Positions 7,201-17,500 are shown, counted from the stretch's first letter. The stretch is DNA of 39,249 bases from Candidatus Poribacteria bacterium (GCA_003635315.1 PYJD01000014.1:1-39249), one strand, 5' to 3'. Translations and numbers: made by a program. Notes: generated by a model from the letters alone, not told the origin.

Positions 7201-8169
7201 ATGTTTTTTTCTACATACAACGCAATCTACGCCGTTGAGGATAATGGAAATGGTGAACCCATCCTGCTTTACGATGACACCGACCCTAATGATAATGGAA
7301 GGAGCACCCACGGTACCATAGTGTCACTGTCAAACAATCAATCCGTAATAACTGCCATGTCTGATGGAACACTCATGATCTTATCAGATGATGACGAGAG
7401 ACGAATTCCAACAGGTATAGACGATCCAATTGCTTCGTTACTCGTCGTCCGTGAGGATCCATTGACCATACTCATTGGAACAGATGAGGGAGCACATATC
7501 TATCGTCTCGTTGGAGAAGAAGGTCCGGCTGAACGCGTTACCACATTCGATGAATTAGATTGTCGAAAAGATTGGTATACACCATGGGGCGGTCCACCTG
7601 CCGTCCGAACTTTAGCAAAAACTAATGATGGTTACTGTTACGCAGATATCCATGTCGGAAGTATCATGCGTTCCAACGATGAAGGGATTTCTTGGGAACC
7701 CGTCACCCCAGACCTTAATAAAGATGTCCATCAGGTTGCTACATGTCCTGTAGACGATAATAGAGTTTATGCAAACACGCAGAACGGTGTTTATGTCAGT
7801 GTCGACCGTGGGCACTCTTGGAAGAATCGGATCGAAGGGTTGCCGGTACGCTACGGAACTGCTATAGCTGTACATCCAGAAGATCCTGATTTAATGATTG
7901 CCGCTGTACAAAAAGGACCACGAGGTGGTGGGGCATGGCTGTGCCGATCAGAGGATGGTGGTGGCACATGGACTGAACTCAATGATCAATTTAATGAATC
8001 CACGGATCGGATTAGCACAGGTTTTATTACGTTTTCATCAGAAGGAACGGCGTGGGCAGTTATTGGAAAGACTCTTTACAAAGGAAACAATCGCGCTGCA
8101 GATTGGAACCCATTCTGGACAGTCCCAGATTGTGATGAGGAATATCCAATCAAAACACTTACCCCTTAG
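7201..8169 (+). CDS. BNR/Asp-box beta-propeller protein
   Basis: A 322-residue protein with recurring sialidase-type Asp-boxes of the form S-x-D-x-G-x-x-W: 'SNDEGISW', 'SVDRGHSW' and 'SEDGGGTW'. These are typical of BNR/sortilin/Ycf48-like beta propellers. Earlier 'TIVSLSNNQSVITAMSDG' and 'LLVVREDPLTILIGTDEG' segments have the same period. It lacks a signal peptide and any visible glycosidase catalytic residues, so it is more likely a binding or scaffolding propeller than an enzyme. The frame is open back to 7048, across the repeat element, but the ATG at 7201 has 'aaaggag' at a good distance and starts just after the repeat. The VOC gene follows 37 bases later. Confidence 0.75.
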   Translation: MFFSTYNAIYAVEDNGNGEPILLYDDTDPNDNGRSTHGTIVSLSNNQSVITAMSDGTLMILSDDDERRIPTGIDDPIASLLVVREDPLTILIGTDEGAHIYRLVGEEGPAERVTTFDELDCRKDWYTPWGGPPAVRTLAKTNDGYCYADIHVGSIMRSNDEGISWEPVTPDLNKDVHQVATCPVDDNRVYANTQNGVYVSVDRGHSWKNRIEGLPVRYGTAIAVHPEDPDLMIAAVQKGPRGGGAWLCRSEDGGGTWTELNDQFNESTDRISTGFITFSSEGTAWAVIGKTLYKGNNRAADWNPFWTVPDCDEEYPIKTLTP

Positions 8170-8206
8170 CATGGTACTGAATTAAGGAGTATAGGAGATT
8201 ATTTTT

Positions 8207-8572
8207 ATGAATGTATTAGGTATAGACTTTACTTTCTTTGCAGTGAGTGACATGGAAAAATCTCTGGCATTCTATCGTGATACACTTGATATGCCACTGG
8301 CTTGTTTGGTTTATGAAGGCAAATGGGCAGAATTTGAAATTAATCCCGGTACATTAGCATTGGGTGAAGGTGATGAATTCACACAACCCGGTGGGGGAAT
8401 GGTTGCACTCGCAGTCGAAAATGTGGAGTCTGCGGTAGAAGAATTAGAACAAGCAGGGATTCCTATTGTTTTACCTATTGGTGAATCCTCGGTATGTTAT
8501 TGGGCGGTAATTGAAGACCCTGATCAGAATCGTATCATCATTCACCAAAGGAAAGATCAATCTGTCGGTTAA
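8207..8572 (+). CDS. VOC (glyoxalase/bleomycin-resistance-like) family protein
   Basis: A 121-residue protein with one complete vicinal-oxygen-chelate domain. Its beta-alpha-beta repeats show 'FTFFAVSDMEKSLAFYRDTLDM' near the start, 'GMVALAVENVESAVEELEQAGI' in the middle and 'AVIEDPDQNRIIIHQ' at the end. Family members are dimeric metal-dependent lyases, dioxygenases or drug-binding proteins. The usual first metal-binding His near residue 7 is not seen (F/T there), so activity of the classic glyoxalase I type is doubtful. The start ATG is preceded by 'aaggag' and 'aggag' stretches. It lies in the same orientation as the propeller gene and could share its transcript. The substrate is unknown. 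Confidence 0.8.
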   Translation: MNVLGIDFTFFAVSDMEKSLAFYRDTLDMPLACLVYEGKWAEFEINPGTLALGEGDEFTQPGGGMVALAVENVESAVEELEQAGIPIVLPIGESSVCYWAVIEDPDQNRIIIHQRKDQSVG

Positions 8573-8653
8573 GTACATAAAAACGCATAATATCTGATAA
8601 CCCAATAAAATAGTTCCAATCTATTAGACATATAAACTTACAGTTATATATAT

Positions 8654-8682
8654 TTTACAATTCCCGCATAATATGTTATAAT
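8654..8682 (+). promoter_or_regulatory. Strong sigma70-type promoter far upstream of the lipoprotein gene
   Basis: TTTACA (8654-8659) and a perfect TATAAT (8677-8682) are separated by 17 bases. Initiation near 8689 would give a leader of about 230 nucleotides before the TTG start at 8922, including the repeat relative at 8764-8833. A short untranslated RNA from this promoter is also possible. Confidence 0.55.
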
Positions 8683-8763
8683 AACGTGAGTTTGATGTGA
8701 GGAATATTAGGTGTCTAATTAACTATATTCTAATATCACGACCACAATAGGTGCGGTTACTTA

Positions 8764-8833
8764 GGAATGTCTTAATCACATTCATATCGTTGACTCATTG
8801 ATTTCTTGATTAACCCACCGATTCCTCATATTA
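8764..8833. repeat. Diverged partial copy D of the palindromic repeat family
   Basis: This segment aligns by eye, at roughly three bases in four, to unit 4 plus the following spacer of copy B (7000-7075). The blocks 'gaatgtc', 'acattcata', 'cgttga', 'cttgatt' and 'ccgattcc' keep the same order. The gaatgt/acattc stem is retained although the loop has changed. It has no recognisable terminal repeats and is probably a decayed remnant. Confidence 0.55.
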
Positions 8834-8921
8834 CTTATACTGAACTCACGATTACTATAATCTTTTATCTATTCATCTAAACTGCACTATTATCATTCTA
8901 TAGACAATTGAGGATTTCGAA

Positions 8922-9437
8922 TTGAATATTAATAAAGTAACATTTTTCGCAATTATATTTACCATATTTACTATCGGAATTACAGGATGTGAAAGGATAC
9001 CAGATGTAATTGAATCCCATAGCGTACCGACTATTCCAATAGAAGAACGTGACCATGTATGGCCAGTTGACCAGAACGGTGTTGAAATTCCTATTCCGGG
9101 TACTTGGGTTTTGGTTTCACATACACACCTGAATTCCACATCCACAATTGGAGAAAGTTTCACATTACCTGCTGATCCACAACCCCAACTACAAGTGTCT
9201 GACGGAACTTATACTGATGGAGAAGGTATTCTCTGGACAAAAATAAGACTGATTACCGCTGATGGAGATAGGTGGCAATTCCTTGAAAGGATTGATACAA
9301 GTGTTACTCCCCATCAACTTTATGCTGTCGTAACTGTTGATGGTAATGGAATACCTATTCTTGAATACGCTAAATACCCTTTTGATTTGCCAAGATATAA
9401 CGTCCAAATATGGGAGAAACAGTTTTATAGTGAGTAA
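8922..9437 (+). CDS. Lipoprotein of unknown function
   Basis: A 171-residue protein with a classical lipoprotein signal. A short polar start is followed by 'FFAIIFTIFTIGITGC', with the lipobox cysteine at residue 23. The mature part is short, polar and beta-rich ('GTWVLVSHTHLN', 'YTDGEGILWTKIRLI', 'DGDRWQFLERID') and resembles no family I know. The TTG start at 8922 has 'tgagga' seven bases upstream and places the signal peptide exactly, so I keep it although TTG starts are less common. It is followed after 20 bases by an MFS transporter, suggesting co-transcription. Confidence 0.65.
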   Translation: MNINKVTFFAIIFTIFTIGITGCERIPDVIESHSVPTIPIEERDHVWPVDQNGVEIPIPGTWVLVSHTHLNSTSTIGESFTLPADPQPQLQVSDGTYTDGEGILWTKIRLITADGDRWQFLERIDTSVTPHQLYAVVTVDGNGIPILEYAKYPFDLPRYNVQIWEKQFYSE

Positions 9438-9457
9438 TTAGTCTAAATCTTTAATCT

Positions 9458-10705
9458 ATGCGTATCCCAATGCTTTTCCGTTTTTCGCTCTACGGATTCT
9501 TAAAAAATCAACGTTATTATGATCCCTTCCTAATTTTAGCCTTCCGCGAAAAAGGGTTATCCTTTTTTCAAATCGGTATCCTAATCGGGTTTCGAGAGGT
9601 GTGCACAAACATTTTTGAAATACCTTCTGGGGCTTTAGCAGACCTATACGGTAGACGCCGCGCCATGATTCTTTCGTTCTGTGCCTATATAGCCTCTTTT
9701 GCTACCTTTGCTGTGAGTGAATCTCTGTTATTATTGTTCGCTGCCATGTTCTTCTTCGGTTTAGGAGATGCATTCCGTAGCGGTACACACAAAGCAATGA
9801 TCTTTGACTGGCTCAGTATAATGGGACGATCTGATGAAAAAACAAAAGTATACGGATATACACGATCTTGGTCTCAAATGGGTTCCGCACTTTCTGTCCT
9901 AATAGCAGGGGCATTAGTTTTTTACACCGGTAATTACACAGATATTTTCTGGTTCTCTATCATTCCATGCTTTATAAATATCGTTAACTTCATCGGATAT
10001 CCCGCTCAATTAGATGGGAATAGACAGTCCGAGTTTTCTCTTAAAGCTGTTGCTATCCTCCTCGGTACGGCACTGAAACAGTCGGTAAAGTTTCCACCAC
10101 TCCGACGATTAGTGTTTGAAGGCATGGGTTTTGAAGGGATGTATAAAGCAAGTAAAGATTTCTTACAACCCATACTCAAACAGACTGCATTGGCACTACC
10201 TTTTCTTATTGCACTGGATGAATCTAAAAGATCAGCATTACTGGTAGGTGGGGTGTATTTTATATTGTATTTCATATCCTCCTTTGCATCCCGAAATTCT
10301 CATAAGGTTTCAGATTGGAAGGGAGGTGATGAAGGGGCTGCACAATTCATGTGGTGGATTAATCTCACTCTTTTTGCTCTCTTAATACCTGCACTTTGGT
10401 ATAGTCTGTATCCAGCGATTATAACCCTTTTCGTTGCGTTAGCAATCCTACAAAACTTCTGGAGACCGGGATTAATCAGCCGTTTCAATGAACAATCTAC
10501 ACCTGAAATGAGTGCTACAATTCTATCTATTGAAGCACAATCTAAATCTTTAGCTACTATTATATTGGCACCATTACTCGGTTTGTTGGTTGATCTGGTG
10601 GGCAATTTCTCACCAGTTGGTATTGTTGGCACATGTATTGCACTCGCAATTCTATTAGCCTATCACAGCGAATTAGAACCGAATCCTGCATATAGTCAGA
10701 AGTAA
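9458..10705 (+). CDS. Major facilitator superfamily transporter
   Basis: A 415-residue polytopic protein with about 12 hydrophobic segments and the MFS loop 2-3 signature in 'GALADLYGRRRAM' (about residues 58-70). MFS carriers move small solutes or drugs across the inner membrane, driven by ion gradients. The substrate cannot be told from the sequence. The ATG at 9458 follows the lipoprotein gene by 20 bases; no strong ribosome binding site is visible, so translation may depend on the upstream gene. It is followed after 8 bases by the AlkB-like gene, so the three genes 8922-11349 probably form one transcript. Confidence 0.85.
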   Translation: MRIPMLFRFSLYGFLKNQRYYDPFLILAFREKGLSFFQIGILIGFREVCTNIFEIPSGALADLYGRRRAMILSFCAYIASFATFAVSESLLLLFAAMFFFGLGDAFRSGTHKAMIFDWLSIMGRSDEKTKVYGYTRSWSQMGSALSVLIAGALVFYTGNYTDIFWFSIIPCFINIVNFIGYPAQLDGNRQSEFSLKAVAILLGTALKQSVKFPPLRRLVFEGMGFEGMYKASKDFLQPILKQTALALPFLIALDESKRSALLVGGVYFILYFISSFASRNSHKVSDWKGGDEGAAQFMWWINLTLFALLIPALWYSLYPAIITLFVALAILQNFWRPGLISRFNEQSTPEMSATILSIEAQSKSLATIILAPLLGLLVDLVGNFSPVGIVGTCIALAILLAYHSELEPNPAYSQK

Positions 10706-10713
10706 TACGACCT

Positions 10714-11349
10714 ATGGAACAGCAATCCCTCTTCCCAATTATTGACCAACAGTTTTTTCAGCCGTACCCTCCTCCAACTAATCAACATGCAGTTGAGGTA
10801 ATCAGAGGACTTAGGTATGTCCCTAACTATATTACTGAATTTCAACATGAATGGTTATTGAATGAGATTGAAAAACACACATGGGGTAATTTTTACCAAC
10901 GACGTATACAACATTATGGTGAATCATATTACCGAGACGATGATGAATCGGACAATGAAAGATCTGTTACAGAGATGCCTGAATGGCTCAAAAGACTTTG
11001 TCTGAAATTACATACAGATGGATATATGCCAGTTGTAGCAAATCAAGCTCTTATTAGTGAATACGAACCCGGACAAGGTATTGGTAGTCATATAGATAAG
11101 GAAGCATGTCATATGGATACCATTATTTCTTTGAGTTTAGGCTCAAGTTGTGTCATGGAATTGACAAATCAAGATGATGAAAGTCGAAAGGTTTCAATCT
11201 GGTTAGCACCCAGAAGTATTGCAGTATTAAGTGAAGATGCGAAAACACATTGGATGCACGGTATTCCTTCCAGAAAAACAGATATATGGGAAGGAAGAAA
11301 ATTTGAGCGAGGACGAAGAGTATCGATTACATTCAGAAGTCTAATGTAG
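10714..11349 (+). CDS. AlkB-like 2-oxoglutarate/Fe(II) dioxygenase
   Basis: A 211-residue AlkB-family protein. Members oxidatively demethylate alkylated bases in DNA or RNA, or act on proteins. The iron ligands are visible as H126-x-D128 in 'GSHIDKE' and H182 in 'HWMHGIPSR'. The C-terminal arginines R202 and R208 in 'RGRRVSITFR' fit the R-x(5)-R that binds 2-oxoglutarate in AlkB. N110 and Y117 in 'ANQALISEY' also match the family pattern. The protein is full length for a stand-alone AlkB homologue of the ALKBH type and looks active. It is last in the 8922-11349 group, 8 bases after the MFS gene. Confidence 0.88.
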   Translation: MEQQSLFPIIDQQFFQPYPPPTNQHAVEVIRGLRYVPNYITEFQHEWLLNEIEKHTWGNFYQRRIQHYGESYYRDDDESDNERSVTEMPEWLKRLCLKLHTDGYMPVVANQALISEYEPGQGIGSHIDKEACHMDTIISLSLGSSCVMELTNQDDESRKVSIWLAPRSIAVLSEDAKTHWMHGIPSRKTDIWEGRKFERGRRVSITFRSLM

Positions 11350-11778
11350 AATATCAATCCAAGCATGTAATTGTATCTAAATCAGGTCTTTAGGTATATG
11401 AATTCAAAATAAAATAACACATAAATAGATCACTGATAACTAATCCATAAATTACATCATGAGAAAATTATAAATACATACCGTCAAGTATAGGAATGCA
11501 TCTATATCCGTTTATTTAATTTCAACTTGAATGAAAAGCACATAGATCCTACACTAAAATTATGGGGTATCTTATTCTTAAGTTTACTGCTACGCTTCCA
11601 TCCCGCAACCCTCTAAGCGATCATACTTTTATACTCATCTGTACCTAAAGATTAGAATCGATTGTTTTTCCTACTAAAGCCATATCATACATCCAAATAT
11701 GTTAGGATGTGGAATACTTGACTAACATTAAAGCATCTGTTAAAATTCTCTTATATAGGATATAGGAGGGAATTGTAT
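11350..11778. other. Intergenic region upstream of acyl-CoA synthetase
   Basis: About 430 bases of AT-rich DNA without a believable gene on either strand. Apart from the promoter at 11718-11746 and the ribosome binding site before 11779, I see no repeat, hairpin or RNA gene. Confidence 0.55.
11718..11746 (+). promoter_or_regulatory. Sigma70-type promoter of the acyl-CoA synthetase gene
   Basis: TTGACT (11718-11723) and TAAAAT (11741-11746) are separated by exactly 17 bases; each box matches five of six consensus positions. Transcription would begin near 11753, leaving a short leader with the GGAGG ribosome binding site at 11764-11768. Confidence 0.7.
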
Positions 11779-13551
11779 ATGACACTAATATCTATGTTTG
11801 ACCAGACAGTTCAGCAGTTTGGGGAGCAACCTGCCTTAGCACATAAGCCAAAAGGTGGTACTTATCAGGACATAACTTATTCTGAATTCGGGGATTCTGT
11901 TGATGCCTTCAGTAAAGGATTAAAGGCATTGGAGGTCGAAAAAGACGATAGAATAGCAATCTTATCTGAAAATAGACCTGAATGGGCAATATCTGACTTT
12001 GGAATTCTAAAAGCAGGTGGAATCAATGTACCGATGTTTTCCACATTAACCGCAGCACAAGTTGGTTACATTCTCAATGACTCAGGCGCGAAGATAATTT
12101 GTGTATCTACCAAAAACCAGTTGGATAAAGTTATTGAGATTCGTGATGGTGTTGAAACGCTTGAACAGATTATCATATATGATTCAAGTGAAGAAGAATT
12201 ACCTGAAGGTGTAATAGAATTTAATGAAGTCTGCGAACGTGCAAAAGAAGTTGATGAATTGAATATTGATGTGAGTGAAGAAGACATTGCTACAATTATT
12301 TATACCTCCGGTACGACTGGTAACCCAAAAGGTGTGATGCTTACACACACGAATTTCTTATCAAATTATAACGCCTGTAAAAGCCTTATTGATGTTAGTA
12401 ATTCTGATGTTCTGTTATCTTTCCTACCGTTATCACACGTTTTTGAACGACTTGGTGGACATTATGTGCCGATATTTTCTGGTGCCAAAATTGCCTATGC
12501 AGAGAGTACGTTTACTGTCGCACAAAATATGCAGGATGTATCACCTACCGTCATGCTAAGTGTGCCACGGCTATATGAAACGATGCATGATAGAGTGTTA
12601 CGAGCAGTAGAAGCAGGATCACCACTAAAACAGAAAATATTCCATTGGGGCGTATCCGTTGGTTCTGCTGTGAGTTCAGCAATTCAACAAGGTAAGAAAC
12701 CTTCTGCAATGCTACAATTGAAACAGAGTGTTGCGAACAAATTGGTATTCGCAAAGCTAAAAACTGCCACAGGTGGTAGACTGAGATTCTTTGTTTCTGG
12801 TGGTGCTGCCTTACCCCAGTCTATTGCTGAGTTTTTCCATGCAGCAGGAATCCTGATCTTAGAAGGATACGGTCTAACTGAAACATCTCCTGTTATCAGT
12901 ATGAATTACCCAGATAAATGGAAATTTGGAACTGTAGGTGCTCCGGTTCCTGGAATAGAAGTTAACATTGCTGAAGACGGGGAGATATTAACCCGGGGTC
13001 CACATGTTATGAAGGGATATTTCGACAATGAAGATGCCACCACTGAGGTTATCAATAAGGATGGATGGTTTCATACTGGGGACATCGGTGTGATTGATGA
13101 AGGTGGTTTTATTAAAATCACCGATAGAAAGAAGAACATCATTGTGCTATCAAACGGTAAAAATGTTGCACCCCAACCATTAGAAAGCCAGTTGGTTCAA
13201 AGTCCATATATTGATCAGATCATGTTGGTCGGTAATGAACGGAAGAATGTGGCTGCATTGATTGTTCCTAATTTCGATGCGTTAAAGACTTGGGCAGGTG
13301 AGAATGATGTAGATGCATCTGATATTTCCACGCTTGTCACCACGCGTGAGGTACAGCAACTTATTCAACGGGAAATACGGGATCGTCTATCTGATTTTGC
13401 TGACTTTGAACAGGTTCGACGGTTTGTTCTACTTGAAAAGGAATTCTCTCAGGAAGAAGATGAGATGACACCGACTTTGAAATTAAAGAGAAATGTTATT
13501 ATGCAAAAGTATAGTGATATGATTGAGGGTATGTATCCAGAGGAAGCATAA
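11779..13551 (+). CDS. Long-chain fatty acid-CoA ligase (AMP-binding)
   Basis: A 590-residue ANL-superfamily adenylating enzyme that activates long-chain fatty acids to acyl-CoA through acyl-AMP. The signature P-loop 'IIYTSGTTGNPKGVMLTH' lies at residues 173-190, 'GYGLTETSPVIS' forms the A5-type motif, and 'DGWFHTGDIG' and 'DRKKNIIVLSNGKNVAP' carry the conserved Asp and the hinge region. The overall layout (FAA1-like, with an inserted region before the ETSP motif) matches long-chain rather than acetate enzymes. I choose the ATG at 11779 over the TTG at 11773 because the GGAGG at 11764 is 10 bases from the ATG and only 4 from the TTG. It has its own promoter and stands alone, convergent with the lipid kinase gene, which fits a lipid-metabolism theme. 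Confidence 0.9.
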   Translation: MTLISMFDQTVQQFGEQPALAHKPKGGTYQDITYSEFGDSVDAFSKGLKALEVEKDDRIAILSENRPEWAISDFGILKAGGINVPMFSTLTAAQVGYILNDSGAKIICVSTKNQLDKVIEIRDGVETLEQIIIYDSSEEELPEGVIEFNEVCERAKEVDELNIDVSEEDIATIIYTSGTTGNPKGVMLTHTNFLSNYNACKSLIDVSNSDVLLSFLPLSHVFERLGGHYVPIFSGAKIAYAESTFTVAQNMQDVSPTVMLSVPRLYETMHDRVLRAVEAGSPLKQKIFHWGVSVGSAVSSAIQQGKKPSAMLQLKQSVANKLVFAKLKTATGGRLRFFVSGGAALPQSIAEFFHAAGILILEGYGLTETSPVISMNYPDKWKFGTVGAPVPGIEVNIAEDGEILTRGPHVMKGYFDNEDATTEVINKDGWFHTGDIGVIDEGGFIKITDRKKNIIVLSNGKNVAPQPLESQLVQSPYIDQIMLVGNERKNVAALIVPNFDALKTWAGENDVDASDISTLVTTREVQQLIQREIRDRLSDFADFEQVRRFVLLEKEFSQEEDEMTPTLKLKRNVIMQKYSDMIEGMYPEEA

Positions 13552-13552
13552 T

Positions 13553-13570
13553 TAGAGAAGTCTGTCTCTA
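13553..13570. terminator. Weak hairpin between convergent genes
   Basis: tagaga and tctcta form a 6-bp stem around a 6-base loop in the 19 bases that separate two convergent genes. The position suits a bidirectional terminator, but the stem is short, AT-rich and lacks a T run, so support is weak. Confidence 0.25.
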
Positions 13571-14464
13571 TTAGGGAACAAGGATAGTGAGTCCATGTTG
13601 GATAATCTCAATTGTGGCAGGAGTCATACACATAGGTTCACCATCCGCATAAAGCATTGTCGGAGGATCGGTCTCAATCTTCATATTTCGCGTCTGCTGA
13701 ATATCAACTGCAGGATGATTCGTGTGTCCTCCCCAGAAGAGTGTAACCATTAGTCGGAGTACAGTGAATTTCGATACTGGACGAATCAGACAGACATCAA
13801 ATAATCCGTCATCATACACTGCATTTGGAACAATTTGAAATCCTCCCCCATAGCTTTTCGTGCTGCCAGTTGCCGCAAGTAAGAGGGGACCTTCATGCGT
13901 ACCAAAATCTGCTTCAATTCGGACGAAGGGATATTTATAGTGAAACAATGTTACAATTGCCGCGTAGATATATGAAGCCGTACCCGAAAAGGGGGTTGAA
14001 CGTTCTGATCCACGCCGGCTTACCTCTGTATCATAACCACATGTCGCAATTGTTGAGAAATAATGTTCACTACCCGCATCAGATCGGACATAACCTAAGT
14101 CAATTCTCTTCTTTTCTCCTCTGAATAAAATATCAATTGCCTGTTCTGGTTTTCGAGGTATGCCGACAGCTGTAGCTAAGTCATTTCCACGTCCAGCAGG
14201 AATTATACCCAGAACCACATCCGGAGTATTTCCAATACCGTTGATTGCCTCGTGAAGTGTTCCGTCTCCTCCACAGACTATTACCCACTTTATTCCATTT
14301 GATACCGCCTCCAGAGCAAACTGCTTCGCATCCCCACTTCCTGTGGTAAGCTTTAAATCTCCTTTATACTCTTTTTTCGTTAGGATAGTATGTGCTTGTT
14401 CAGCGACAGTTCTGGCTTTACCTTTACCAGATATCGGATTTGCGATAAGAATGAAATCGTCCAT
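13571..14464 (-). CDS. Diacylglycerol kinase-like lipid kinase (DagK/YegS family)
   Basis: A 297-residue protein with the diacylglycerol-kinase catalytic domain. It shows 'NPISGKGKA' at residues 9-17, the nucleotide-binding 'GGDGT' at 65-69 ('VCGGDGTLHEAINGI') and 'GRGND' at 91-95. The C-terminal half has the beta-sandwich features of YegS/DgkB ('YDDGLFDVCLIRPVSK', 'ADGEPMC'). Family members phosphorylate diacylglycerol, sphingosine or related lipids with ATP at the membrane surface. The gene starts 54 bases downstream of the subtilase gene on the same strand with a poor ribosome binding site. It may be the last gene of the long reverse-strand unit, or have its own promoter. Confidence 0.87.
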   Translation of the reverse strand: MDDFILIANPISGKGKARTVAEQAHTILTKKEYKGDLKLTTGSGDAKQFALEAVSNGIKWVIVCGGDGTLHEAINGIGNTPDVVLGIIPAGRGNDLATAVGIPRKPEQAIDILFRGEKKRIDLGYVRSDAGSEHYFSTIATCGYDTEVSRRGSERSTPFSGTASYIYAAIVTLFHYKYPFVRIEADFGTHEGPLLLAATGSTKSYGGGFQIVPNAVYDDGLFDVCLIRPVSKFTVLRLMVTLFWGGHTNHPAVDIQQTRNMKIETDPPTMLYADGEPMCMTPATIEIIQHGLTILVP

Positions 14465-14518
14465 AATTTGTCTATAGGCTATGGAAAGTTATTTGAAATG
14501 ACTTACTGAAATATAAGT

Positions 14519-17500
14519 TCACTTAATCACTGCTATTTTACCAATTTTTTTCTCTTCTTGAAATTCAAGGATATAGATATAAATACCTGTAGCAATATCA
14601 CCGATACTACCATTTGTTAGCCACCATTCCTTACTGTTACCATCACTTTCAGACACTTGTAACTCCTCAAGAAGGTCACCTTTGGAAGTGTAGAGATGGA
14701 TGCGTGTGCCGACTGGCACTTTATCAAATGTTATCGCTCCTTTATCTGAAACGTGGGGTTGGATTGGATTTGGAAATACTCGCAGATTAGAAAGATTGGT
14801 GATTTTCACCACATCAATAATCCGTTCTATCTCAACCAGTTTGGTACCGTCTCTAATCGAATTGTCGTCTATATCTGCCAAGTTATTAACAACAATCTCA
14901 TATTGATTGGTTTCATTGGCAATAAAGGATTGTAATTGTTCTGGATCAAATGCTAATAATACTCGAGTTCCCATTCTATCACGGATTGCAGACACAGGAC
15001 TTACTCCACCTAACTGTCTTTCAATTCGTAAAATATACCTTCTTTCATCACTAATTGTTGTATCCATTCTTCGATTAAAAGTGACTACAATCCAATTGGG
15101 TGGTTGGTATATAGCACTAAGGATTATAGGAGCAGTACGTGGTGTCGCTGAAACTGCTTCAGAACGTCTTGTTTCACTCCCTTTTTCATTCGTTGCAGTC
15201 ACTGCATACCAGTAAGTTGTATCAATTTCGACAGATCTATCCAGATATCTGGGTGTAGATACATCCATTGCAATTGCCTTATATTTTCCATCAAGTGGTT
15301 TTTCCTGTTTATCTCCCTTCGCACGATAAATAGTAAAATTGGACACGACATCGGGATTCTCTACAGATTCCCATGTAATCTGCACGACTCTTGATGTCAA
15401 CGGTTTTGCCGATAGGTCCCAAGGTATAAGTGCGGAAACTGAATTTCTATTCTTAGCTAACGAAGATTCTATATAACCAAGTCCGTCCTCAAGATTTACA
15501 TAGAATTCGTGAAATCCATTATCGTCCATATCAGCTGTAAGCAGCGAGGGTGTTTCAACAACTTTTTGATGATAGATGGGAATGAAAGTATTACCATTCC
15601 ACTGCATTATGTATAGGTTTGGATTAGTTACAACTATCAATTCATTGGTCTGGTTCCCATCAACTTCAGCTATTCCCAAACTGTTTCCTTTAAGTCGATA
15701 CGGTGCAATGTTCTGTTCCCACAACCGTCTATATTTCCCTGAAAAATGGGTATAAACAACGAACTTCCATATAGGTGAGGCAGCTGTAATATTAGGTGGT
15801 GAAATTGTACCACCTACCACTAATTCTGGTTTGCCATCACCTGTTAAGTCTCCTGAAATTAATTGTCTTACAACATCAAGTTCGGTTTTGATTGTCAGTT
15901 CTAACTGATAACTGTCGTTTCCTGTAGCAATATAGAAAAAGAGTTCACCTTCACTATCACCAACTACGATGTTTTTCTTCCCATTACTATTGAAATCGTC
16001 AATAACAATATCTGGGGCATAAATATTCTTTCCATCGGTTTCATTAGTTAATGCTGCTGTCCTATCAAGCAAATTATTATCTCTATTTTCAAAAATAAGG
16101 ATGCGATTATTGTTATTATCAACTCCAACAATTTCTTTATGTCCATCACCATCAAGATCGGTAATTACACCACCAGAGATAAATGGAGTTTCCCATATTA
16201 TTTGGGTCGGATAACCTTCACGTTTACTACTTTCTATTAAGAAGGTACGATCATGATCATAGGCAAGTATTTCAGGTAAGCCATCCTTATCCACATCATC
16301 TACTGTCGTTGGTATGAAAGTCTCTATATCAATATTCGAATTTAGTCCATTCCCTGTTTCAACTATTTCAATATTATCAGTAAGACTATGTACAAGATTA
16401 TATCTTCCAGTAGGTGTTCGTTCATAGATAACAAGACTTGAAGTTGGGGTGAGATCGTTAGAGGTATCAAAAAGCGATGTACCGATGAATTCCAATAAAC
16501 CATCCTTATCAAAATCGAAAACAACATCAGCAAGGTGGAGTGAGGAAATACTGAGACCTCTCTCAATATACCCATTTGGAGAGATTGAATGTCCCACAAC
16601 ATCAACGGTATAATACTTACCATCGTTATTATCAATCGTATTTAATCCAACAGTATTCTTTGCTGAAAAATAGAATTGATATTGTCCCGGATCCAGTCCG
16701 AATGAGAACAAATGCTCCTTACCAATTTCATTCTCTTCAATCGATGCAAAAGGTGCAATATGTCCAACACGACGATAAAACACTTTGTTTCGTGTGACAT
16801 CATCTGTTATCCAACTTAGTATTGTTGTAGAACCATCCTCGTATATAGCTTCTGCCACATTAATTGAATCTATTTTGGGTGGTGTGCGGTCAACTGTTAA
16901 GATCACTTGGTCATGGGTTTCGCTGCCATCCCTACCCGTAACAACCAGACGTACTGTGTAGACATCCTCTGGAATATTCGTTGTATCCCACTCTATCAAT
17001 TGCTCAGATATTTTTTGTGTTGGTTGCGTATCAGTAAAAGGGGTGAATGTGGTAGGGACAGAAGTGTTACCATAAAACATTTGCCATGAATCAAATTTAT
17101 ACCCTCCTGCAGTACCATTAAAAAGGATTGATGTAGAACCACCACTATTCGTTTCTGGAGACTGGATTCTCGCTTTAAGGACACCACTTGCTAACAGTGC
17201 ACGTTCAGCATTAACTGTACCAGCACCTGCAAGCGTTGTGTCTGGTTCAGCACTATCCTTCTCAAAGATAAGATCCGTTGTATTTATAAGTATATGTCTA
17301 ATTTCTTCATGAGTAAGCGCGGGTCGTTTTGACTTCATCAATGCTGCTATACCAGCTATATGGGGAGCTGCCATTGAAGTTCCAGTAAGAATTCGATAAT
17401 TGTTCCCAATTTGTGTACTCAGTATTGCATTTCCTGGGGCTGCTATATCAACTGACGCTCCAAAATTTGATTTGTAGTAACGTTGTCTGTGTTGGGTTGT

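Larger units (their letters stand above)
8573..8921. other. Intergenic region with promoter and repeat relative
   Basis: This 349-base AT-rich stretch has no plausible gene. It contains the promoter-like pair at 8654-8682 and a diverged copy of the repeat family at 8764-8833. No hairpin with a following T run was seen. Confidence 0.6.

Noticed and set aside
16363..16635. Extra frames within the subtilase gene
   Set aside because: They lie wholly inside the FG-GAP-coding part with no independent signals.
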